DNA of 64,000 bases from Trichoplax adhaerens (Eukaryota; Placozoa; Uniplacotomia; Trichoplacea; Trichoplacidae). Position 1 is the stretch's first letter. Each line of letters begins with the position of its first letter. Of this stretch, positions 24,817 through 36,200 are shown in pieces. A program made the translations under genes and the position numbers. The stretch covers positions 6,907,211 through 6,971,210 of the forward strand of contig NW_002060947.1 of the NCBI RefSeq assembly GCF_000150275.1, written 5' to 3'. A model generated the notes under the pieces. That model was not told the DNA's origin, ran no database searches, and worked only from the letters and a program-made list of their open reading frames with translations.

Positions 24817-27800
24817 TATAACTATATAAAAATCAGTGGTAATCTATTCGTTAAAGTACTATCATTTAGTCTTGAAAAGACGGATGTCGAAAGCCTTCCA
24901 GCAATATAGTGTCTTGTTGACTACAAGAACGGTATTAAGCTACTTCTCAGTAACTTATTACATTAGTATCCTAGTAAGATGATCGCTTCTAAGGCTGTAT
25001 AGTAAGCACACTACGAATCGATAAGCGCTTTGGCTGTCTTGACCAAGTAAACGAAAGAAATCAATAAAAAATTTTAACAACGCACTATCAGGTTAGAATT
25101 CAAATTTTGGTCTCCATAGCGACAGCCAAAAGCCTCGCCCTTACCCCTCCACTCTCATAATAACTTTCCTTCTTACTCGGCTTACTTGCTGTCTTATTAC
25201 TGAGTTCTCCGGCCCATTTCTCTTTAAATAAATCTCTTCACTTTTTATTTGATTGTTATACGCTCTTATTTTGTGCCCTACTGTGAACTTTCAGTCACAC
25301 TCTTCCTGTAATAAAATGCTGTTCTACTGTACATCACTCCATATGTGATTACTGACATAGAGCCAGCGTAGACGAATGCTATAGAAATAGCCTATAGATC
25401 CACATCCAGGGCACGAGAGCCTTAGTGCAAAAGTTTTCTCCTTACCTATGGTAGTAGTAGTATATTACGAGCCGAATAAGCTGGATATACTGCGACGAAA
25501 TATGCTGTATACAGTACGCCGTATTTTGTACTAATATAAGAACCTGTTGGTGGGGTGCCCGTCCATAGTTTAAGTTTTTCTTATACACTGCATTAAAAAC
25601 GATAATTATAGGCATACCGATCAAATGTTAAGGTAATTATCCATGATAGTGTCCTACAATACAAGCTGTACTATCAAATAAACAGTAGCTAAAGCGTGTG
25701 AAACTAGATTCTCAAATTAGGCATTAACTACTCATATGCTCACATTTTGTTATAAATAATTCAGTAGTGAGGATAGTCCACAGACACGTTCTCATAATCG
25801 TACATGTATAAAACGAAGTTTGCTTTGATATTGAGTGAAGAATTTAGGGTATGGTAGAATACAACAAGGCTTTGAGTTGAGAATTGTATAAACTATGATA
25901 ATTGTACTACTGTACAGTAGATCTTAATTAGCGACTGCTTGGATTTGGGCAGTGATATAAGCTATTTATCTAGTACTGTCCAAAATATAGACTTATTCCA
26001 ATGTATGAACAATTTTACTGCATAAACGAGTGGAATGGAATTAATATTTGATATTCCATATTCACCACATGTAAATATAAATTATTTCCAATATCTAATT
26101 ATTAATGTCGATATCAAATCCTATTAAAGTCCTAAAATTATTTTTTTTAAGTTGATGCGGTACAGTTTGAGAGGAAATGCCTCGCTACACCGATGCAGAT
26201 ATTTTAATGAAATATAGGTGTTCCTATTAGGACAATTTGCAATCATTCTAATCTCAATCAGCTCCGATATATTGGTTGTAATTACATTTGTAATACAGAA
26301 TTTTATCCTTATTAACCCATTTCGCTGCTATTTTCCGGCTGCTTTACTAATAAAATTTACTGCATAGTCTATAACAACGACATACAGAGTGCCATCATTA
26401 TAAGATGCAAGATATAGACTATCTTTTTATAAGCATTGCACAAACATCTAATAATATATACTGCTAATATATCGAGAAAATCAATTCTGCAGAGGCTGCT
26501 GTATTCAAAAGTTATATCCCCAAAACTTCTCAATACTTATTAAGCAATTAAAACATCTAAATAAGTTTCCATTACTGAGATATCATTAACGATACATTAT
26601 CAAAACAAAAAATTTCTCTTAAAAATAGTAAACCCTTCTTTAAGGTGCGTTAACGTTTCACACGGATGAAGATCAAACCTTTAAATAAAATTTCCTACGC
26701 TCTTAAACTTCTTAAAATGTTATTGTATGATATATAGCTGTACTTGGGCGCTTGTTCTGAGAAGATTAAAAAATGATTTCAGCAGTTATGCAAAGGTACA
26801 TTAATGTTTGTAACTTAGCAATATCTTACTCCAATACAATTGAGCTGTACATGTACAAATGAGAATAAAATATGATTATTAGACAAAAATGTTGGGATAT
26901 AGTAATAAATAATAAAACAGACTTTAGATCTGGCTATATTCAACTTATTAGTTGGGAAATAGAGGTTACTAACGAGTAACTGAACAGCAGCTAAATCATA
27001 GCGATATATTACCAACGAGTAACAAGTTCAGATCTAAACAATAATTCTTCGCTAACTCTCCTCTTCGTGCTTAGCTTGTACAGCCTTAAATACTGTTTCT
27101 TTTATATACTCATATTTAGTACAAGTTACTAAATTTAAATAACTACACTAGATAACGAGTCATATCTCAATCTTGACAATTAAGACTAACGTTGGTCATT
27201 GTATCAGCAGTGAACACCGTAACATGGACATGATATACCTTCACCTATAGTTAAAACTACCGGGATAGTGAAAATAAATTATACAAGTAATTTATAAATC
27301 ATAGTCCACCTTAATTGGAGTCTAGACAAACAATCAGCATTCCAATTATCAGTACCTATTTTATAATGAAGTTATATTAAAATTACTAATCAATAATGAA
27401 CATCTCATTCTACGCTTACTAAGATCATTTGCAGTAAACAATCAAGTCAAAGGCTTATAGTTAGTTTATAAAGCGATTTTACTACCTTGCGATGCTTATT
27501 CCTAGAAGATTAAAAAATTATTTTTCAGCAGTCACTGTCAAAGTACATTTAATATTGTAACTTAGCAATATGTTACATCTATGCAATTAAGCTGTATATG
27601 TACAAATGAGAATAAAATATAATTATTAGACAAAACTGTAATAAAGGTGAGTAAATTAAAGTTCCAAAATTCCGGTAATATTAATACAAATACAAACATA
27701 GTATGTATCCTGTATATTAATATACTAAAATATTCATGTTATCACTGCCAAAATGGACTAATTTCACTGGCTGGTCTATGCTACGGCAGGAATTCGTTTA

Positions 27801-28743
27801 CAAAAGTTGGCGGTTCACATATACGCGTACGTGCTATCACAACTCTACATCAAATCATATAAACACCAATTGGAATATTTCTATTACATGTTTATTCTGC
27901 AATAAAATATTATGTTGTCAACATTTGCTAATACTGATAAGAATATTATATAATTACTGTACAATAACAAGGAAGTGGTTAAAGTAGCTCGCACTTGTAT
28001 TTAACAAGTCTTCGGTTAGTATATGCCGTAGTAGTAAGAATAAAGCTCTCAAGGTTAAAAATTTCATTAAAATTACAAAAATGTACAAAAGTGATTTGAA
28101 TGAGAGATTTGTTATACAATTTAATCCCGGTATCAATTCTAGGATTATACTAAAGATGGCTGATTGACGTATTGGCAAATCTTATGAAAAATATCCGTCG
28201 GTACAATCATGAAATTTAAATTTTACTTTGAATACATTAAGTGCTAGAGCGCAGCTGATATTACACAGTGTCCTATTGTAGAATTGCAAAAGTGCAGGTG
28301 GTAGAAAAATTATTTCAGGATCACTTAAGGAATATTTCATAGAATAGATGTCTAAAATTGCAATGATACATAAAGATGCCCCCTACCAATATTGCTATTA
28401 TAGAAATATTTCACACTTCAGATAATCCACCTGCAAGATATAAAGTTTGACCTCTATCTTTCTTATTGCCCAAAATAATAGCAACCTTAATGCATTATCT
28501 CTTACTCTATTGACATAGCTAAAGAGAAAGTCTAGCTATAACGTCCCTTAATGCAAAAGGATTTCCTAGCCAATATTATTAAAATGAAAAAAATTTATTT
28601 TAAATCAAAATTTTATGAATTACGAGAGTTGGCATATTGCTATGGCAATGATTGGATTATGAAATATGTTTGGATATCTCAGTAAATAACGCAAAATATC
28701 ATTGTAAGTATTCACATAATGTGCTTATTTAAATGCTAGACTT
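24817..28743. other. Intergenic region with no recognisable gene, one old duplication
   Basis: Nearly 4 kb of AT-rich sequence between the divergent 5' ends of LRRC45 and the single-exon GPCR. ORFs up to 83 codons show no domain, no repeat structure and no matching splice context. An upstream exon of the GPCR may lie near the 3' end, because an acceptor-like site precedes that gene's ATG. Confidence 0.5.
26750..27630. repeat. Diverged direct repeat of about 135 bp, two copies 740 bp apart
   Basis: Copies at about 26752-26886 and 27492-27627 share AGAAGATTAAAAAAT, TGTAACTTAGCAATAT, CAATT(G/A)AGCTGTA and the near-identical end GTACAAATGAGAATAAAATAT, ATTATTAGACAAAA. Substitutions and small indels separate them. 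No coding potential; possibly a copied non-autonomous element or a segmental duplication. Confidence 0.65.
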
Positions 28744-28776
28744 GTGAGACTGTTAATTACTATTATTGCAGTCATC

Positions 28777-29817
28777 ATGGCTAACGAGAGCCTCCAATGT
28801 GCATACTCTCAAGATGAACTCCAAACAGACCGTCTACCGGTGATGCACCAATGGATTAACAGCTTATGTTATATTATCATAGCCTTGATCATTTTATTTG
28901 CAAATTCTCTAGTCACTATCGTCTTGTCAAAACAACAATATACCGACCGAAATAACAACGAGAATGATAGTAGGAAATCATTTAATTTACTAATGATCAA
29001 TTTATCAGTAGCTGGACTGCTACTTGACGTTTTACTATTAATCACACCTGGTTATATTATCCCATCTTCACATTATGAATTCCCAAAGGGTGAATTAGGT
29101 GATTTTTTCTGCCGTCTAATCGACTCAGAATATTTTATACATATTTTATCCTATACCTCATTAATGATTGTTACAATAATCAGCTTTAAAAGATGGCTAG
29201 CTGTGGCTCGACCCCATATCTTTCAATCGTCTGTTAAAAAGTTTAAAGTTCAAATTGTTATAACTACTATCTGGATTTTACAGCCCTTTCTATGCATCGA
29301 ATTTGTTTTAGGAGACGCTTTCGTCAAAACAGCCTACCCACCATGCCGATGGAAATATGTTATATGCGATAGCGTATTAGCAGAAAGTGTTTTTTTTACC
29401 GTCTTGGAAATAATACGCTTTTACTTTCCGTCTACTTTGATCATTTTACTTACTAGCGATACAGCTAGGCGGATGCAAATCTTTCAATTTCGCGAAGATC
29501 CAGAAATGAATCGCTCTGATACAAGATTATTTAAGAGGATTGCAGCTACAGCTATCACAGCCTGGTTGATGGTTGCTTTATGTTTGCCCGATCAACTATA
29601 CTTTACGCTGTCAGTATTCTCCGTAATACGTCCCTATCGCTATAGCATTCATAGTATAGCCCGAATATTCTTTATTACTGGCTCCAGCTGTGCACCATTT
29701 ATGTATTCCTTATTCAGTCCTGAATTCAAATTGACTATAAAAAAAAAGTGCCAAAGTCTTCGATGTAATCATAGTTGTCATCATAGTAATCGAAGAAGAG
29801 TTACTTTTACTGCTTAG
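28777..29817 (+). CDS. Class A-like GPCR in a single exon with atypical core motifs
   Basis: Predicted seven-pass membrane receptor of 346 residues from the ATG at 28777. Visible anchors: FANSLV in TM1, MINLSVAGLL in TM2, a cysteine before TM3 (DFFCRLID), IWILQP in TM4, FYFPSTLIILL in TM5, LCLPDQLYF in TM6, CAPFMYSLFS in TM7, and a short basic, Cys/His-rich tail. The helix count, the TM5 and TM6 prolines and the TM7 P-x-x-Y make the fold clear, but D2.50 is G, D3.49 is K, the CWxP tryptophan is replaced by Cys, and N7.49 is A. The bases before the ATG (TATTATTGCAG, 28764-28774) look like a splice acceptor, so a 5' UTR exon, or an upstream coding exon, is likely. Not related closely to the LGR at 304-12844. 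Ligand unknown. Confidence 0.88.
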   Translation: MANESLQCAYSQDELQTDRLPVMHQWINSLCYIIIALIILFANSLVTIVLSKQQYTDRNNNENDSRKSFNLLMINLSVAGLLLDVLLLITPGYIIPSSHYEFPKGELGDFFCRLIDSEYFIHILSYTSLMIVTIISFKRWLAVARPHIFQSSVKKFKVQIVITTIWILQPFLCIEFVLGDAFVKTAYPPCRWKYVICDSVLAESVFFTVLEIIRFYFPSTLIILLTSDTARRMQIFQFREDPEMNRSDTRLFKRIAATAITAWLMVALCLPDQLYFTLSVFSVIRPYRYSIHSIARIFFITGSSCAPFMYSLFSPEFKLTIKKKCQSLRCNHSCHHSNRRRVTFTA

Positions 29818-30933
29818 AAAGCTTAACACCTTGTGCCAGTCTAGCTCGTCAAACAATCTTCCATTACGGATTGAGTATTCTGTAGGTAAATTAAATATTA
29901 TCGTCATTAGATCGATTCGGTTTGTACCATCAGAGAATAACGTAAGCGATTAGCGTTTTCATTACAAAGATCCATTTGATACAATAATCAAAGAATCTAT
30001 CCTATATCATTCGCCTTAAATTGTCCATTTTTTGTCTATGCTATAAACTGAAAAATATAAAAACAGTCTATACGTATATGAAAAATCGAACGTTTACGCT
30101 GCAAAAAATTGAAGATAACTCTGTTTAACAAAATATTATTTCGGATAGTTTAAGAACACTAAGAAACATGTTGTAAAATTGATATGATTAGAATGTTTCT
30201 ACTGCTGCTGTAATAGTGCAGGATAGTAAGCTGTAATTTAAATTTATGTTTATGTAAGGCATTGGCCTAAGCATACCCGTAGTTAATGGTAGCCAAATTG
30301 ACTTTGTTGTCTATAATATTAATTCCTTTATACACAAAGCGTAGAATAGGTTAGTACTCTACCATGAAAGAATTACGCTTAAACCAAATTCTATTGAAGA
30401 CTAAACTGATGCTAGTAATTGTAAATTTTTTTTATCAGCCATTTCTTCAAAACTCCCCTTTAATATTATTTCAATTAGTTGATATCCTCCAATCGAATGA
30501 TTAGGATTTAAGAATTGAATAAAAAATTTAATATCTACCTGGTTTATTCCGCTGATTATTATCTTAACAGCCAAAGTCATGTGTATTTATAGTATTAGTA
30601 TAAGAATTCATGTTCTATATCGTTTTGAACAATTAATAAAGTGATGATAGCTTGGACGATATCATATACAGGGATGCTGTTTCATTTTTGCTAGCGATTG
30701 ATATCAGCTGTCATCTAATGCAATATACTGCTTCTGTAATACGCGTCTACGTCTATTTAGCTAGTAATTAGTAAGAAATGATAGCATTGACTAATATGCA
30801 TCTTCAGTACTATTACAAAGTCGACGATTAGATCAATTTATTATATTAGGTTAACAATTCAAATAGTACTGATTTTAGGTTTTCGTTCTATGCGTATCGT
30901 GGTAATCCATTTGGATTTAATGGCTCTAGGTAT

Positions 30934-30963
30934 GGACTACTAGAAGAAAACCTCTAGTAGTCC
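30934..30963. repeat. Perfect inverted repeat, 11-bp arms, 8-base loop
   Basis: GGACTACTAGA pairs with TCTAGTAGTCC around the loop AGAAAACC. Isolated, in intergenic DNA about 1.1 kb downstream of the single-exon GPCR. Confidence 0.7.
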
Positions 30964-32906
30964 TGCTTTAGGATACTTATTATACTGGCATTTGAAAGAA
31001 GGATAAAAAAACTGTCTATAACCTGTGAAATTATTACCGCGCACTTTCGTCTTTTCATCCATACCAGCATGCTGGTGTAAATAATTAATTGTCCAGTACT
31101 CATCATATTATTGAATTTTTAAAGTGGTGTTGTTTATTGACTTTTATGTACCACAAAATAGTATTGACTGGCGCTGATGGTATCAAAACTGACTAGTTAT
31201 TTGAGAGGTGATATAATCATGATCTAGAAACGATTTGATTTTGTTGCCGCGAGTATAGCATGAATGAATTTATAATAACTATCAGTAAATTGACATTGAA
31301 TTCTCTTTCTACTTGATGTTAAGTCAAGCTTAACTTTAAACCCTCCTTACTGTCCATCTAATAAAATCCCTAAATATATATACCTCAAGATAGAGGTATT
31401 GAATTCCTCTTTCATTGGCTCTGCATCATTTTACAAAGTTGTAATTTGATGTTCTATCATTGCCTTTGGACTGTTTGAGATTCTTATTTTGGAGCTATGT
31501 GGCATGCTGAATCAAGTAGAAGCACACATTACTTAATTTGTTTGATGCTGTCTTACTTTTCTACCATTTTAGAGGTAGTGGATTGCACAGTAGTCCATCA
31601 CTAGCTAGGCGAATGCCGTCTCGTTTTCAAACCGGTGCATTTGCTAAAGATGATCCAAGTTGGTGTTACTGCATTTGTTCTATTTTAAATGATTGATGTA
31701 GTCACCCAAGGTACTCAACCTTACTCTCAGTCACTTGTACTGGTAGCTTGGAAAGTGTTATTTCCACTTAATACTGTTATCATGGACTTTTAGAAATATA
31801 ACCGGAGTATATTTGTAGAAGTCCATGCTAATAGCTTGAATTTTGAAGTGCTCTTTCATTGCGCCATAGTGGTCTACAAGGTAAACTCAGGAGGTCGCAC
31901 CAATGGCACTCTGCACAGGTACTGCTGTTTGCCTACAGTATACAGACGTACACTCGTACAGATGAAGGTCTGGACTGATCACTCTTGGACGGACAGATCT
32001 TTTCGGCCACATCTTGTCAAAATATTGCGCCAAACACTTGGTTGTGACAGTACTTTAGTATGTAGAAGATTGATTTTGACTGAAGTACTTTTTTGTCAAT
32101 GAAGTAATATCGTAAAGCAAAGACATTCAAAGAAAGTTCACAGGCAAATGATTTCTTACTAATGTATCTATGCTCAGTCTATTATGCATTACTAAGTTCT
32201 ACTTGGAAAGAGTTGTATAAAATCGTCGAAGTTATTTACTGTAAATGAATATGAGTAATTTTAGACAGCAGCCATTGGAAGATCTTCAAGATCTATACTA
32301 AGTAACCATTCTTGGATATTTACGGTCTGATTTGGTCCGAAAGTCCGTCTGTCCAAGGCGGCGATCGGTCCATTCCATAGTAGTACTGTTGCTACTGTAT
32401 ACAGTACTTTAATAATATTTAAGTTGACACTGAAGTATACAGCACACTACTATGGTGTTGTCGATTACTGAATTACTAGTAATTTCCAGTAGTCCATGGC
32501 AGTGTATGGGTATATCTTTTAAAAATAAACAAACAACAACAACCCCGTTTGAAGATCAAGGAGGTAAATGAAAACTTGTAGGCGATAGAGATAGACATAC
32601 AGTAGAGAAACACATTAGACAGTGGACCGTGAGCGTACGGTACCTTACCGTAAAGCAAGCACCTGCGCCTGTCCACTTTTGTGCTACTAAATCAACAAAA
32701 AAGCGAGACAAGTGTTGATCTTGAAAATGGGGAGGCGATCAGACTAGGAGCTTGTAATAAGAGAGATAGGTTACTGACCAAACTAAGCTGCTCTGAAGGG
32801 TTGTTTGAATGAATATTTTATTGATTTTCTATTTATTAAAGCCACTTTAGCCAGACCAGACAGTCTACCCCATGACTAAAATTGTTTTACAGTGTACAGT
32901 ACTGTC

Positions 32907-32929
32907 CAGTACAGTATGATACTGTACTG
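32907..32929. repeat. Near-continuous palindrome in a TACAGTAC-rich stretch
   Basis: CAGTACAGTAT-G-ATACTGTACTG has 11-bp perfect arms around one base. It sits in 32886-33175, where GTACAGTAC, TGTACTGTACA and similar self-complementary words recur many times, about 300 bp before the RAF start codon. Confidence 0.75.
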
Positions 32930-33225
32930 GATGTACTGTACAAGTGTACTGTACATGTCCAGCCCTAGGCAGACTAGGTAGTTGCAAACCAGCTGAAACC
33001 AGAGTCTTGTGCCGGTAAAAATACTGGATACCTTTCTGAGTACAAGGTACAGTACCGAATACCTTGCAACCAGCGAAATGGAACGCGTCAAGCGCTATGC
33101 AGTACGACGGACGTACAGTGTACAGTCTAAAAGCAGCTGTACTGTACTACAGTACTGCATACTGTATGTATGCCAGCGCTCTTGCTATCATTGTACATTT
33201 GCAACAATAGCTAGGAGACAGCAAG

Positions 33226-36200
33226 ATGGCTTCGTCGGGAAAGACGGCGGAGCAGCTCTACCCCGAGAGCGGTGGTTCTACTACACCTGATGCTGCAAAT
33301 AACTCCAATTTAAGTGAAGAAGTAAGTAATATGGAGGTATCACCATGGATAAATCAATTCTAATCGTATATTCGATCACAGTTGACTGTTGTACACTTGC
33401 ATTTTGTTGCAAGTTTCGTCTTCTCTTCTGCTCCATATTCCATCTGCAAACGTGAATGAATTATTCCATGATCCTTCACTGCTAGAATACTCATTTTATA
33501 CATCATCAATGCTCCGTAAAACAAAATGACTTATTTTATTTATTTTATGGTTCTTTTTTCCCCCTTCTCTCTTCATTCCTCGATCGACGTTCGAGTTTTA
33601 TATATACTGTATATATAACGAGTATCGACGCCATCCCATACGAGCAGGCGCTGGAAAGATTATATATTGTAAATACTTTTAGTCTGTTGCCTATTCAACA
33701 CATGACTCTAGTTCCTACAAATTGAAATCAAGTCGATCGATTGAGATGATAACTTGGATTAGGACAGGCTAAAACTGCTGACCAATTTTGATTTTAAACT
33801 TGCATCAAGGATAACCCTTGCAATGTGTTTTCATTTAGCCTTCGGCATGGACGGTCATTTTCAAAATTTCAAAATAAACTGCAGTCCATCAATACCTCAT
33901 CGTCAATACCGGCATGTCATGTTTGGCCATGGTCTTGCCGTGCATCAATCATGTCGCAGCATTTGTGGAAATGTTTCTCTTGCGATCTTCGTAGCGGGTG
34001 TCATTAACCTACAATTCGATAACTCGATTTCAATCATTTCCCATGACTATTTGACTGAGAATGGTCTACAAGTACTTTTGATTACAGTACATGCTCTGTA
34101 CAAAACAATACAATTCGAGTAAAGCTGGTGATCAAACGTTGATGATAGCCAAGATGATACTTTACTGCATTGTTTGTTGCAGTCTTCATCGTCATGATGA
34201 TTCTTGCAGCATGTTCATTTTCAATCTCCACTCGTATGATTCACTCTTGTCATCATCATTCCATCCATACAGGCATAGTATTGATCTATGTTTCAAACTG
34301 ATACCGATGCTAAGGATACATCCATCCAACATATATGTAAACGCATTACTGCAACTAGGCTAGACATAGTTTTACTGTGTACAGCAAGAAATTCCTTGAT
34401 CACATACTGTACTATACTGTATCAAGGACATGTTCATTGCTCCATCATTCTGCATTACCCCAACTCAAATTGGCAATAACATGCAAAGCGACAGATCTTC
34501 TTTATTATTTCTACGATGCTTCCTCAAGGGCCAATAAGGTACAGTAACTGCAGCACTTTATAGCACGACATGGCATGCAGCCGCTGCTAACATCTTTTGC
34601 TTTCATCTGCTGCTATCTTGAACATGTAGCACACAACGATTACTTAATGTACTTTCTCTTATTGCCCATTTCGGGCTTTATGAGTGCTCTCCAGCAATTA
34701 GAATAGGTATTTCCCTGTATCAACAGCGTCAATAAGCAAAGATGCATTTGCAATGACTACAGTCTCGATTATGGTAACCTGCAAAGTGAAAAACATCCCT
34801 TGACTCTTTGAAATTGTGAGACTACTAGTACGTCCAGTATGAAGGAAAACTTTCACTTCGATTGCTAGTTTGTGTCATATCCTTTATACATACAGTACTT
34901 GTCGAAGGTTAGATGGACACTAGCGGAGCAAATAGTGTTGGAATAACTGTAGTGCGTAAGGCTCACTAAATCATTTCAAAGGGAAAGCTTGACTTGAAAG
35001 TTCCATTGTGTCGTTTATCGTCGTTTGTCGGTTGGTATACGCCAGATCGTAGTGGATTGAACGAATGGACACGCAATCAATGCTATTCGTTCTACTACTG
35101 ATCAATCGCTAATGGAGAGGTTTAAATTCCATTTAACTCTGTAGATAGATCCATTAATATTGTAAGAATGGAGTAGGCAATCTCAGCATCTTTCTTATTA
35201 CTTTCTGATCGAATGAATTGGTTGCGCAACAGAGCTAAACATACTCGTTATGTCCTACTGTGTTTGATATACATATTGTAGAAGGCAGATTGGAACTGTG
35301 CTAGGCACGCTGGTTCAACAGTCCATTCTATTTCAACTTGTATTGCACTGTAGAATTGATCATTCATGTGTATTTTATAGTACAATGGATCGATCGCATT
35401 TGTTTTTGATTTTGTTCTCTTCGCCTACTACTAATGCTGACGTAACAAGAGAGAGAGAGGAAGAGGGAGGAAAAAACTACACGGTCCAGTTCTTATATTA
35501 ACAAGGCAATGCTGGAAATTATTTTCCAAAGTTGAGGTGGGAGTTTGAAATGTTTGTTACGACAAGAACCAAGTTATTGCATTGAGAAGTTTGTAGACAG
35601 TCGATCTTGACGTCCTGTTGATCTCTACCACTCTATCCAATTCAATGTCCAGTATGAAACGCTCAACGGGATAGTTTGGGCTGTCTGTAGGATAGAATAG
35701 CTATTTTACTAGTGTAATTGAATGGATTGCCTGGTAACTTGTACAGTAGAAAATGATCAGCAGTGATCCAAGATGAACATTTGATGGAGTTGCTGTGGAG
35801 AAGACCGCAGCGTTGATGTTGAACTGATAGATTAACCGATAGGCTAACTTGATTTGTTAGGGTTAGGGTTAGGGTAGAATAGGTATTCTACTACTATAGT
35901 TGAATCGATTGGATGGTAACTTGTACAGTCGAAAATGATCAGCAGTGATCCAGGATGAACATTTGATTGAGTTACTGTGGAGAAGACCACTGCGTTGATG
36001 TTGAACTCATAGAATAGACGAAACGATAGCCAACTTGACATGTTTTTATTGCATTGACAATACATTTTCACTGCCATTTTACGACAGTTGTCCTGTTTAC
36101 AGTCAGAAAGACTATTCCTTCAATAGCCTGTTGGTAGCAATCCCTAGCCCCTGACTTATTTTAAGGGGAATCATCATTTTGGGGATTTCTTGTACTACTA

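Larger units (their letters stand above)
29818..33225. other. Intergenic region upstream of RAF, no gene recognised
   Basis: Holds the GPCR 3' UTR (AATAAA-like signal near 30519) and the RAF promoter side. From about 31.4 kb the sequence becomes less AT-rich and full of short words such as TACAGTA, CAGTACT and AGTAGTCCATGG. ORFs up to 93 codons are unsupported; the one at 33009-33290 overlaps the first RAF exon in a different frame. Confidence 0.5.

Noticed and set aside
31063-31076. 14-bp palindrome ACCAGCATGCTGGT
   Set aside because: Short enough to arise by chance and without context.
33823-34479. Overlapping ORFs inside RAF intron 1 (up to 99 codons)
   Set aside because: Several overlapping frames with no homology; intronic.
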